From Poa pratensis (Eukaryota; Streptophyta; Magnoliopsida; Poales; Poaceae), in assembly GCA_947311845.1 (NCBI GenBank), contig CAMZMU010000055.1, positions 22,562,465 through 22,626,464 on the forward strand: a stretch of DNA of 64,000 bases, written 5' to 3'. A program made the translations under genes and the position numbers. The notes beneath the pieces are model-generated. The model made no database searches, had not been told where the DNA came from, and saw only the letters and a list, made by a program, of their open reading frames with translations. The number at the start of each line of letters is the position of its first letter. Positions within the stretch are counted from its first letter, which is position 1. Shown in pieces: positions 44,701 through 56,400 of the stretch.

Positions 44701-45825
44701 ACCGTAGACTAGAGTTGGTGGGATGTCAGTTCGATCTGATCAAGTATATGCCGATTTTGGTCAATGGGCGCATAGTCTTTTCCCATCTTTCCTGGGTTGC
44801 TGCCAGTTCATGAACCTACACCTACGCCCATCAGTTAACAGGATAGCATTGGGATGGAACCGTTGACTGGCTGCCACCTCTCCTCGGAAGATTAACCACG
44901 GGAGTCGATCCGGTGCTGTCCAAAACTCCGTGCTCTACCAAAATCGATGCCTACTGGCTTCTCCGATGCCGGTCAGATTGTTGATTCCGAGCAGCTTCCT
45001 CGGAGGTTTCAGGTCGTATGTCACTAGCCAACAACAGTTCGGCAACCAAATGTCAGGGCTTCTACCGTTCTACGGCAAAGAAATCATGGCAGCTCGCACC
45101 CTATCTCATAATTAAAGAACAGGCAAGGAACGGAATGTAGGTAGCTGGAATACTGGAACAAAGAAAAAGTTTCCTCTCTTGATCGGATCAGAATTGAGAA
45201 TGGGCGCAAAGGCGAGGGAATTCTCCGAGAAACGAATATAACTTGGGTGGACTTGGTCTCTCCTTCAAGACGTCAACGACGCGAACAATGTTCTAACTCT
45301 TGTCAAATCCTTCAGGTTATGTACCAAAAATATGCGAACACCCCGTGATTATTCCTGGGACTACTGAATTTTCGTGATGCCTTCCGTTTCATGCGCGTAG
45401 AGGTGCCGCTGCCTGCTGGCCCTTCAAGAACCACTGGGCATTGCGTCATTGCCATTGCCAATATACACTCCACTAACGCACCGGGGTCAATAAAAAATTT
45501 AGTGCCAATATACTTAAACATTTTGGTTCTTTTCGGCGAAGAAGCAACGATCGATCAGCATTTTCACTTCCCTTACTTTAGTTTGTGATTCGGAGACGCG
45601 CCCTTGCGAATGTGTTTATATGTGTCTTTGTATTTTCCTTGTAATCGAGAAAAGTACGTGCCACATGTTAAGATAGTAATTTGGATTTTGGAGTAGTAAT
45701 ATAGTTGGAGTCTCAAATAGAGGGCCCTAACGTTCTTGGCCCAACCCAAGTGCCCATCTAGAGATCCAAACCAAAAGCGCTGAGCCGCATCACGCATCTC
45801 CTCGTTCGACGGCGCGCCGGCGGCG
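44701..45825. other. Upstream region of the frataxin gene
   Basis: No supported gene or element. The last few hundred bases should contain the frataxin promoter; no clear TATA box. Confidence 0.5.
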
Positions 45826-47781
45826 ATGGCGTCGCGGAAGCTCCTCTTCGGCCTCACGGCGGCAAGGCGACTCCGCTCTCGCGCCCCCGTACTCATCTCG
45901 GCCTCACCCCTCCCGGAGACCTCCACTTCCGCCTCCCACGCCGCCGCCGCCGCGACGAGGCTGTCAGGTGGATCGCCGTGGGCGCCGCTCTTCTCCTCCA
46001 GGGCCTTCTCGTCGACGCGTCCGGCGCAGCAACCCGTCGGAGATACGCCCGTCCCATCCGCGGTGGACAACCAGTTTGTTTCTCGTCCTTTGAGCTCCAT
46101 GTTGCGTCCGTGTCTTCAGTATTTGCTTTCTGTATAGTTTAGCTTTCTTTTTAGGATAATTTGGCGCGTTGGAAATGGGGAAAATCATAAGTCTAATGGT
46201 CAGGGCAGATTTGTTAAACAATTTGTCTTGTGATTTTGTGGCCATTGCCGTCCTGCTCTGCTGCGAACCCCCAAACAGAACCTCTAAGGATCAGAGAGTA
46301 CTTATTTTTCCTTACAAGTTGCAAGGGCTTAGCTATAGTGGGTATTTTAGAAGCGACTGCTCGGTCTGGAGTAAGTGAAGTGCATGAAATAGTGCAATGT
46401 GAAAACTTGGGCTAAAAAATGATTGCTAAGTATAGAGCAGCATAAACCGTTTTTCTTACTGATTCATATATGCTTTGTATGCCACATTGGATAACTGGCT
46501 GTTCCCTTGTTTACATGGAATAGGTTGATAATGCCGGAGGATAAGTTCCATAAATTAGCAGATGATACGATACATGATTTACTTGAAAAACTTGAGGTAA
46601 TGGATTCGCCCATAAGTTCTTCACCTTAGTACCTTATTGGAAGCTTTGCTAAAAAATATATATCAGGTCACCCTCTATCTTTGGCTAACACTGTTCTTTG
46701 TGGCCTGTTTCAGGAATATGGCGATTCTCAACAGATGGATGGCTTTGACATAGATTACGGGGTTAGTTATATTGAAATGTCTCGTAATCTTGCTTGTTTC
46801 ACTGTTTGCACCTTGTGTCTATTGGATCACTGATATCGTTTTGTTCGTTTCCCTGAATTTAAGAATCAAGTTCTAACATTGAGGCTAGGAGATTTGGGGA
46901 CCTATGTTGTAAACAAGCAAACACCAAACAGACAAATCTGGCTATCTTCACCTGTGAGGTAAAGTTGTGTTATTTTATTTGCTTGTCAGTTGATTTGTGT
47001 GGGCTAAGTACCTGCATGTGAGTATATTATTATCCTATCATGATATACATTCCTTAGTTTGAAGCTAGGCTTGCTATTATGTGACACTGATAATTGTCAT
47101 GATCAGCACCTTTTAAATTTAAGAAGAGTGTATATTTACATTCTATTATTTCGTTAGTTATCCAATTTTTAATATGGCTATAAATTTGAGAAATTCAAAT
47201 TTGCTCACGAGCTCACCTGCTCCTGGCTGAATAAAAAAAATCGAAAACAATAGTAAAACATTTCACAAAATTCTGAACAAAATTGATGAGTAACATGTAC
47301 AAGTTTTCTACATGCATGACAAGTTTCGTGGTGAAACATAGCACTATTTTCACCACGAAACTTGGCACACATGTAGAAAACTTGTATATGTTACTCACCA
47401 AAGTTTTTCAGAATTTTGTGAAATGTTTTACTATTGTTTTCGATTTTTGTATTCAGCCAGGAGCAGGTGAGCTCGGGAACCAAAACGCCCCCCTCTATAA
47501 ATTTTCTTAGACTCGATTCTTGATCTCTTGAAAGATTCTGCTTAGAAATCAAGCTGTACAAGTTTAGCTGTCCATTACACATAGGCTATTCAATCTTGAT
47601 CTGTTACGTGTCGATTCTTATCTGAAAGGGCTGTATATATCATATCTGCAGTGGGCCTGCTAGGTTTGACTGGGATGCAGCAACACACAGTTGGGTTTAT
47701 AGGCGAACTGGAGTAAATCTCATGCGACTGCTAGAGGAGGAGGTCGGTGAGCTCTGTGGCACTCCAGTAGATCTTTCGTAA
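45826..47781 (+). CDS. FH: Frataxin homolog, mitochondrial (197 aa, five exons)
   Basis: Iron-binding regulator of mitochondrial Fe-S cluster assembly, acting with the ISCU/NFS1 complex. Exons 45826-46073, 46524-46596, 46714-46761, 46864-46958 and 47652-47781, all GT-AG, total 594 nt including the TAA. Residues 1-75 are an Arg/Ser/Ala-rich presequence ([20 protein letters not shown]). The frataxin fold follows: [20 protein letters not shown] (acidic helix 1), [36 protein letters not shown] (the conserved NKQ..QIW signature), then SGPARFDW and [19 protein letters not shown]. Length matches plant frataxins. The frame is intact. Intron 4 hosts a foldback MITE. Confident identification. Confidence 0.95.
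47188..47495. mobile_element. Foldback Mutator-type MITE in frataxin intron 4
   Basis: A 308-bp hairpin. GAGCTCACCTGCTCCTGGCT, AAAACATTTCACAAAATTCT and ACAAGTTTTCTACATG on the left are inverted on the right. TATAAATTT flanks it at 47179-47187 and 47496-47504, an exact 9-bp duplication. The outer ~25 bp of the arms are diverged. Superfamily inferred from the 9-bp duplication. Confidence 0.85.
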
Positions 47782-48562
47782 AAGGAAAGGAAATGCCCCC
47801 ACGCATCTAAGTTTGATGAGGCATACAATATTTCGGCGAAGTATGAATGACATGGCACCTTTTAATATGCTGATCCTGGGGAGTAAACCAAAACAATTGT
47901 TGTACTGCAAACTTTTGCACTTTGTGCTTATATGGGTTCCGCAATAAGAGTGTCAATGCGGTGTTTTGATCAACCGTTTGCTTGAAGAAATATGAGCTTT
48001 GTAAGTGTGATGTCCAGACATTGTGTCATTGTGTGTTGGTACTTCCATAAATAGTATGATGAGCTAGACTTTTATGCTTCATCAGGAGAGGAGTACACAA
48101 ACACTATGTATCAGTGTATATTCATGGCAATCACCATGGACACGGCGTTTCGGGTCACGGGTGCGTTGTATAAAACATTTTTAAAAACTTTTCAAAATGT
48201 CAAACAATTACAAAAAAAGAATTCGGATATACTCATGACATTTTGTGTTAGCACAAAAAGTTTCGTGGAAAAAAGACATTTTTTTGACCTGTGCAAAAAA
48301 GACAAAACAATGTCTCGTATGGTCATTTTGGAACGCCTGGATTTGTCTTTTTTTGCACATGTCACAAAAAATGTCTTTTCTTAACGAAACTTTTTGTGCT
48401 AACATGAAATGTCTTGAAGTATATCCGAAATTTTTATATTGAATTTTTTTGACATTTTAAAATTTATATTTTGAGCAGTGGGTGCATCTGCACCCATGAC
48501 CCGATATGGATTTCCGCAATCACTATAATCTATTGTATGCAAGTAACAAGTATCAAACGACA
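47782..48562. other. Intergenic DNA downstream of frataxin
   Basis: Frataxin 3' UTR followed by the foldback element listed next. No gene. Confidence 0.6.
48135..48510. mobile_element. Foldback MITE downstream of frataxin
   Basis: A long hairpin. GCACAAAAAGTTTCGT, AAAAGACATTTTTT and TGCAAAAAAGACA on the left reappear inverted at 48340-48400. The outer arms CGGGTCACGGGTGC (about 48151) and GCACCCATGACCCG (about 48491) pair. Target duplication not resolved. Confidence 0.7.
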
Positions 48563-49009
48563 TCAACATTCAAACATCCTATGTGATTCCTCCTCAATCA
48601 ACTCAGGGCTTAATCTGACCATGAGAACGCATAACTCCATCTGATCCAGGACGACATCACCGTCCATGTCCCCTTCCCCCCTCCCCCCCCCCATCGTCTC
48701 CTGGAGCTCTTGGTCCCGGAGCTAGCCGAGGCCCAACCTGGACGCGTTCCTCTTGAGGCTTTGAAAGGTCATCTTTTTTTTTTTGGAGAGTACGCCAAAG
48801 GCGTACTTTACTTTTATAGAAGGCAGAAAGCATATACAAGAAGAAGCCCAAGTCGCAGAACAACCAGGGCAAAAAAGAAAAAAAGCACCCTCTCCTTTGG
48901 AAGGTCATCTTACCGGTCCTAGGGTCCATGAGCAGCTGGAACACCCTATGGATCAGCCCTCTACGCCGAGCTTCCTCGCCATTGTTGGAAGTAAGTGCTT
49001 CCTCGCCAT
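48563..49009 (-). pseudogene. Remnant of an EF-hand calcium-binding protein gene (KIC/PBP1-like)
   Basis: On the minus strand the C-terminus reads DMDGDVVLDQMELCVLMVRL then SPELIEEESHR, a canonical EF-hand loop (D-x-D-x-D..E) with the LCVLMVRLSPEL end typical of grass KIC/pinoid-binding-like proteins; stop TGA at 48563. Upstream pieces VFQLLMDPRTGKMTF and SLKRNASRLGLG fit the same family. It is broken by a 125-bp retroposon (48776-48900), a TAG after LGLG (about 48723), a frame change at CCC 48957-48959, and the copia LTR inserted at 49023 just upstream. The 5' part would lie beyond the nested retrotransposons, outside the window. Confidence 0.7.
48776..48900 (-). mobile_element. 5'-truncated LINE/retroposon insertion
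   Basis: A 125-bp insert whose minus-strand 3' end reads TACGCCTTTGGCGTACTCTC followed by poly-A (the T run at 48776-48784). AAGGTCATCTT flanks it at 48765-48775 and 48901-48911, an exact 11-bp duplication inside the EF-hand gene. The CGCCTTTGGCG hairpin before the tail is typical of grass LINE ends. Confidence 0.85.
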
Positions 49010-49023
49010 TGTTGGAAGTAAGT
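48970..49023. repeat. 27-bp perfect tandem duplication next to the LTR
   Basis: GCTTCCTCGCCATTGTTGGA plus seven more bases occurs twice without a difference (48970-48996 and 48997-49023). It duplicates the likely internal start region of the EF-hand remnant and abuts the copia LTR. Confidence 0.95.
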
Positions 49024-50220
49024 GAAAGGATCGTATGACACCTAGGGGGGGGGGGGGGGTTGAATAGGTGCTACTCCAATTTTAATAATTTTTCAATTTA
49101 GGCTTGACACCAAAGGTAAATTCTCTAGATATGCAACTATGATGAATTTACCTATATGACAAGCTAGCAACTAAGCAAGGATACTAAGTAAAAGCTATAA
49201 ACAAGGATAGAGGTAACCGAAGTGAAAGCACGCGGAGACACGAATGTATTCCCGAGTTCCTCCTTTTTAGGGGAGTACGTCTCGTTGGAGAGGTGTGAGC
49301 TACCACAAAGGTCAACTCAACAGCCACAAAGGGTTCACCTTCTTCTCCGATGAACCGCACCACAAAGATTTGGTTCACCTTCAACTATCGGAAGCCTTCA
49401 AGGCGGAGTCCGGAGCCTTTACAACAACAATCCGGGGCACAACCCACAACTGGATTGGGGGCTCCCGAACGGTTACAATCTGTCACAAAGACAACAAGTG
49501 AGTACAACAAGAAGCTAGGTTTTACCAATGGAAACCCTAGCAAAGGGGCCCTCAAGTGAATGAGGGGGAAATGTAAATCGGCTTGGTGAAGATGTAGATC
49601 CGGGCCTTCTCCTTCAATCCTCCAAAGATCAACGAGTTTGGGTGGAGGGATTGGGAGATCTAGTGATTATTGAGCTTGCAATAATGGTGTTCTTCAATGT
49701 TGGGCGAGCTGGCTTGAGGTAGAAGAAGGTGGGGGTATTTATACCCCAGCTCGAAATCTGCCCGTTGGAGAGACTGGGTACCAGATATTCCGGTCCAAGT
49801 TAGGACAGGATAATCCGGTTCATCGGATAATCCTAGTAGCACTGGAAATTTCCGGCTGGAAATATCCGGCTTCCTTCAGGAACTTTAGCGCTCAGGTCCG
49901 CCGTTTTTCCTCGTTTTTTCTCCAAAACCGGATAATCCGATTGGCTCCAGAATTTCCGGTTGGAAATGTCTGGCTCCCTACAGGAACTTTAGACTTTAGT
50001 CCTTAGCCATTTTCTCGCTTTCTTCACCTAGATCGGATATTTCGGTACACCTGAAATATCCGGCTGCAGAAAAACCATCTGCACATTTCCTCTTTCTTTT
50101 TGGTGTTGATGCACATGATTATATATCACTAAAACCTGCATCACTTAACACTTGATTAAAATGTCACTAGTGTTGTTAACTAACACACAAAATCATTAGG
50201 GATCACGAAATGCCCTTTCA
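49023..50220 (-). repeat. 3' LTR of the copia element (1198 bp)
   Basis: On the minus strand the LTR runs from TGAAAGGGCATTTCG (50220) to ATACGATCCTTTCA (49023), with TG..CA ends. It is preceded by a polypurine tract (AAAAAAAGGGAGAT, 50234-50221). Between 49790 and 50080 it contains several near-palindromic CCGGATAATCCGG / CCGGATATTCCGG motifs. A 15-G run lies at 49047-49061. Confidence 0.85.
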
Positions 50221-50780
50221 ATCTCCCTTTTTTTGGTGTTAGATGACAACACTAGGATTTACAAAAAAATCCATATCTAGACCATGAACTTTTAAGAAAA
50301 AATGGAAAGGGCTCCCCCTAAATGTGTGCACATTAAAGATTTGCCTTGGAATGCAAATACACACATATATAGAGAGGAACAATTTCCAACAAGATATAAC
50401 AGCATGATATATATCAACACATTTGCACAACACGAGACATAACACACTAGGTTGACACTTGAGATGTAAATCATACCTTGTGCATATAGATGTAGATGAA
50501 TATCCAAATATCATTGCACAATATAGAGTAGACTCAACCATGCATAATTAGAAATCCATATGTCTCACACAACAGTAAATACCTCATAGTTCAAAGCTCA
50601 CAAAGCAAATAAGTTCAAAAGAAAAGATAAATGGACACAAGTGCAAGAAGAATGATAAACGCATATGCTTGTGCCCGAACCCATGCAAATCGCACACGGA
50701 GAACCTAATAGAACTAGTTCTCCCCCTTTGGCATCGAAACACCGAAAAGGGGAAAAGAGCGATGCTACGTCCCGAAGGGA

Positions 50781-52600
50781 TCACTCCTCGGAGTCCTCAG
50801 CGTCATCATCCTCATCATGCTCATCACCATCATCTTCATATTTAGCCCCATGGTCATCGTCATCTTCATCAAGGTCAGTGGCACGAGTGCGTGAGGCACG
50901 AGAAGAGGCAGTAGGGGCTGACGCAAGAAGGTATTTCTCCATTTCCACCCAAGGAGTCTGAGCTTTGGCATTCCAGCGGTCATAGGAGAGAGGATCAGAT
51001 ACTGGAGGGTCACCTGGCAGGCTAGGAAGTCTCTTGAGAATCTGTTGCCTCTCACAATAAGCATCATACTATCCATGGCAGATGTCGACATTCAGGCAGA
51101 GAATGTTTTTCTGAAACCAGTTCAGCTTCTTTGTCTTAGGAGTGAAAACAGGGGCAGCGGTCTGACGAGGTGTACCAGCAGAACGTGCATCTCTCATAAA
51201 GGAGTCTCGGGCAGGGATAGCAGCAGCAGAGGATGTCTTCTTGGTATAGACCTTCTTGTAGTAGTGAGAAACATCTGTTTCCTGACTGAAATCCCGGTTC
51301 TTCAAAGTATCCTTAATGAGCAGCATAATATATGGAGCATAAGGAATAGTAGTCCCATCAAGCATGGCATCATTCATCTCATTGAAAACAAAATCCATGA
51401 CATCCACCTTATAGTTGCTGGTTGGATCTTCATTTGCAAGACACTTCTCAACAAGGCACATCAAATTGATTAAAGGACTTGTGAGAGCATCATTGTTACC
51501 TCCACTTGGAATAAGAAAGGATCGGAAAATAGTCACAAGTTGATCATAGATAGGAAGGAGGCCATCTTTCTTGCCAATGATGCCACCTGGACCATACATG
51601 TTCTTCATAAGCAAGTTCCTGTTGGGCTTCTCTACATCATGCATACGGTGACCAAGAGAAGGATGGTTGCGAAAAGAGTAACCAAGGCAAGTTGCAAACT
51701 TCCTGAAATCAGACTCACACGGAGTAGTTCCTGTCATCCATTTGAGGGTCTTGGCCAGATCATCCTTGATCACAAGAGTAGCAAAGAACTGCAGCACCAA
51801 TGACACACTATAATCACATTGCTGCTCCATGAGAGTAACAAGACCAAACTGTTGCACAATATGTGCAGCTTGAGCAAAGCTGGGCTTGTCCAAGAGAGTC
51901 TTCAGTTTGATGGGAAGCATTGGACGAATAGGATGCTTGTAGTGGAGATAGATGTCCTTGTGAATGTACAACTGCTCCATGCACCAAAACCTAGGATCCT
52001 CAATATCATTGTCTCTCTCTACAGCACAATACCAATCTTTCTGCCTGACTTTTGCATAGTCAACACCGTTCATCTCCCAGTAATTTTGTCTTGTCTCTTT
52101 GCCCTTTCTCTTCTTGTGAGCAGGAGGCTGGTAGACAGCCTTATTTGATGGAAGCTTTTCTTTTCTAACTCCAGCTCTTGTGCGTTCATATGTCTTCAAA
52201 GGAACACTGGAATCACCTGTGAAGTAGCAATAGATGGATAGCAAAAGATAAGCACACACAAGTCTCAACACAAGGAAATGATACAGAGTACATTAGGAGA
52301 GCATCCACAGGTCGACAGAACTTAGGCCTAGGCAAATCAGAAGAATTCTGAACAAAATTGTCGGAACCGGATTATCCGGTATGACAGAACCGGATTATCC
52401 GGTATGAATTTTTCAGAAAAATTCGATTCGAGACCTAGGTCTAAAAGATAGATCTACACATGTGGATGCTAGCCTAGTGTTCCAGTATGCAGGGAATGAA
52501 ACTAGGCATCATCTATTCCAAGATTGAAAACAAATAACTCCACAAAGTTGAAGGGAACTAAGCAGCAAGATTCAAAAGTGTGAGAGTTACCCTCATCCAT
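50781..52600 (-). pseudogene. Extra ORF of the copia element (spliced, one in-frame stop), function unknown
   Basis: Sense to pol and placed between RNase H and the LTR. A tiny first exon (52591-52600, MDEG) is followed by GTAACT. A good acceptor (CTACTTCACAG) leads to exon 2 at 52216: DSSVPLKTYERTRAG. The frame is open to a TAG near 51067 (after NVDICHG), then in the same frame continues YCERQQILKRLPSLPGDPP to an acidic tail DEHDEDDDAEDSEE, TGA at 50781. Core motifs include LQFFATLVIKDDLAKTLKWM, TGTTPCESDFRKFATCLGYS and SIPYAPYIMLLIKD-like IPYAPYIMLLIKD. I recall related uncharacterised proteins being abundant in Triticeae. No transmembrane segment or catalytic motif, so it is not a typical env-like protein. 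Confidence 0.7.
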
Positions 52601-53417
52601 TTGAGGAACAGCTTGGAGGAGAAGATGCCCGAAGAGGAGGAGCACCAGATCTGGCCAAGATCTGGCAGATCCGGTGGAGGGAGTCGCCAGAGTGGCGTGG
52701 GGACGGCAGGCGGTGGCGCTAGAGGAGAGAGAGGGTCGGGGTGGAAGAAGGTCTCGAATGAGGCCCTTCACCCCGAGGGCCTCCTGAAAAATGCGACAAA
52801 CCGTGGAGGCGGATATTCCGGTCCGAACTTGGACCGAATATTCCGATCCACCAGATATTCCGGTCCAAAAAGGAGCCGGATATTCCGTTCTCAAAATTTC
52901 CATGAAAAACATTGAAATTTAGGCCTGCTGCCCCCTTACATCCAGTTTCATATAAGACTTGTGCAAGATAGATGAGTTTTTAGATAAGATAGGCTTGGGT
53001 TTTAGATAGCCAAACTGAAGATGGTACTTCACACTCATCCTTGCAAGATTCAAACAAACAAATGTCAAATTTGAGTGTGTTTTCCATAAAGACAACTAAG
53101 AACCAACAAATCCAAATGTTTCAATTAAGACCCAAAAAAAAGAACCAACTCTTCATAAGGAAGAGGGTGGTGGCCTAGGCCACCATGTATGAGTATATGT
53201 GGTGTGACACCGCGAAGATATATCTTGGGTTCACTGCCACTACTCGTCATTTGAGCTCACAATTCATGTAAACGAATATAGAGAGGCAAAATGAGTTCTT
53301 GATGTCGGCATAATGGGGGGAGGGATAGTCCAATGTATTAGGACTGCACTCCCCCTATGTCCATGCCTACACCTAAACCAAATACATAGTCAAAATATAG
53401 GTGTGTATGCAAGATAG

Positions 53418-56400
53418 TCAAGTCAAGCTCCTTGAATCCACGATATTTAGCTCATGCCTCAAATAAGTGAATCTTGCTTCATCAAGTGGCTTCGTGAAAA
53501 TGTCGGCAAGTTGGTCTTTGGTTGGAACATAGCCAAGCTCAATATCATCACGGGTAATGTGATCCCGAATAAAATGATGACGAATCTCAATATGCTTCGT
53601 TCTTGAGTGTTGCACCGGGTTGTGGCCAATCTTGATAGCACTTTCATTGTCACACAAAAGAGGCACTTTGTCACAATTGACACCGTATTCCTTTAAAGTT
53701 TGCCTCATCCATAACAATTGAGTGCATGCACTAGCGGCCGCCACATACTCGGCTTCGGTGGTTGAGAGAGATATGCAATTTTGCTTCTTAGAAGACCAAC
53801 TCACCAAGGATCTACCAAGGAATTGGCATGCCCCGGAAGTTCATTTTCTGTCATCCTTACAACCAGCCCAATTCGAGTCCGAATACCCGGCAAGAGTGAA
53901 ATTAAAGCCCTTTGGATACCACAAACCAAACCTTGGGGTATAAACCAAATATCGAAGGATTCTATTGACCGCCTTCAAGTGACTTTCTTTAGGATAAATC
54001 AAAGAACCAATCATAGAGCGGTAAAGTTTTTGATCAACATCAATACCCTTTGGGTTAAGTTCAAGATGGCATTTGGTGTCCATAGGAAACCGCTTCTCTT
54101 AGCATTTTGCATATTGAACCTCTTGAGCATGTCTTGGGTATATTTGGCTTGAGAGATGAAAGTCCCTTCATTCAATTGCTTGATCTCAAAACCAAGAAAG
54201 AACTTCAATTCGCCCATCATAGACATCTCGAACCTATCGGTCATAAGCTTTGAAAATTCATCATTGAAAGCTTTGTTAGATGAGCCAAATATAATATCAT
54301 CAACATAAAGTTGGCATATGAAAAGCTCCCCTTTAACCCTCTTAGTAAAGAGAGTGGGATCGATTTCCCAACCTCAAATCCACGGTCTACTAGAAGCTCT
54401 CTAGGTGCTCATACCACGCACGTGGAGCTTGTTTAACCATAGAGCGCCTTATCAAGCTTGTAGACATGGTTAGGGAATTGAGATCCTCGAAACCCGGTGG
54501 TTGCTTAACATATACCAACTCCTTTAAAGGACCATTAAGAAAGGCACTTTTCACATCCATTTGTTGCAATTTAAAGTTATGATGTGATGCATATGCAAGA
54601 AGGATACGGATGGACTCAAGGCGAGCCACGGGTGCATAAGTCTCTCCAAAATCAATGCCTTCAACTTGAGAGTATCCTTGTGCAACCAATCTTGCCTTGT
54701 TCCTCACAACCATTCCATGCTCATCTTGCTTGTTCTTGAATATCCACTTAGTGCCTATAACATTGCGGCAATCCTTTGGCTTCTCAACTAATTCCACACT
54801 TTGTTGCGCTTGAAGTTATTGAGTTCATCATGCATAGCTTCCAACCAATCCGGATCTTCAAGAGCTTCAAACACTTTCTTTGGTTCCACCATGGAAATGT
54901 GAGCTTGATGTTCACTAAAGCTTGCCAATTGTCTTCTTGTGGTAACATTGCTCTAGGTCACCAAGGATTGCTTCTAGCTTGTGACCTTTATCAAAGTCTC
55001 TTGCAACTCTTGCTTTACGACGGGCTTCGATATCTCTATTGCATCTTGGAGGTATTCTTGATCATCTTGATCATTTGAGTCCCCGTCTTGACCGGAATGT
55101 TGACCTTGATCATCATTATGCACATCTTCAACAATAGAAGGAGAGGGTTGATCTTGGTCTTGACCTTGGCTAGCATCAACAATGGAGAACTTGGTTCTTG
55201 CATAGCAACTTGGTCAACATGAGGAGGGTCTTGAACTTGTTCTTGGGTTGGTGCATCATTTGCTTCCATGGTAGGTGCCGGTTCAACTTGTGATGATGAG
55301 GTCTCCACTTGAGTGGAGCTTGGACTTGCTTGAGGAGGCTCGTAATGAATCTCAATGGGGCGATGAAACCAATGCCCATCTTCTTATTGCATCTTGAGGT
55401 TCCTCATTATCTACATCACAAACATGAAATTGCGCCACTTGGGAGCCGTCATTCTCATCGAACTCACACTACAAGATTCTATGACTTTCCCGGTTTTGTC
55501 ATAGACTCTATAGTGTGAGATTCGGCACCGTACCAACAAAAAACCCTCTAAAGCTTTAGATTCAAATTTAGACAAACGAACACCTTTGATCTTATAGAAA
55601 CACTTACAACCAAATACTCGGTAGTAGGAGACATTGGGCTTGTTGCCGTGAGCATCTCATAAGGTGTAAACTTCTTGCCTTTGCGAAAGAATAGCCGGTT
55701 TGATGAATGACACGCCGTGGAGATGGCTTCGGCCCACAAGAAGAGTGGAGATTTAAACTCCGCCAACATAGACCTTGCCATATCCATGAGGGTCCGGTTC
55801 TTCCTTTCGGCTACACCATTTTGTTGAGGGGTATATGCAGCGGAATATTGATGACGAATCCCTCTTCACTAAGAAACTCATTTAGGGTGTAGTTCTTGAA
55901 CTCGGAGCCATTGTCACTCCTAATGGCCAATATGGGACATTGTGTTGGCGTTGAACTTCATTGGAAAAGTCGATGACGGCTTGTTGGTCTCATCCTTCGT
56001 CTTGAAGAAATAAACCCAAGTAAATCTTGAATAGTCATCAACAATCACCAAGCAATATTCTTCCCACCAAGACTTGGTTGAGGCACGGCACCAAAGAGAT
56101 CAACATGAAGAAGTTCCAATATCCTCTTTGATGAAATGATGGTCTTGCTTGGATGGGGAGAATCATGCATCTTTCCTTCAACACAAGCCCTACAAAGACG
56201 ATCTCTAGAAAAAGAAACATTGTCTTTTAGTCCAAGAATGTGGCCACCCTTGTGAAGACTTTGCAAAGTTCTCATGTTGACATGGGACAAGCGGCGATGC
56301 CACAACCACCCACGTCGGCCTTTCCGAATAGGCATATTGCTTGAGTGTTGGTTGACCCCGAAAAGTCCACCACAAACAACTCATTTTCAACATACCCAAC

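Noticed and set aside
44219..44712. GC-rich ORFs of 142-148 codons on both strands
   Set aside because: Overlapping, Arg/Pro/Gly-rich and without domain; in a repeat-derived region.
49184..49559. Short ORFs inside the copia LTR
   Set aside because: They lie within the LTR and have no family resemblance.
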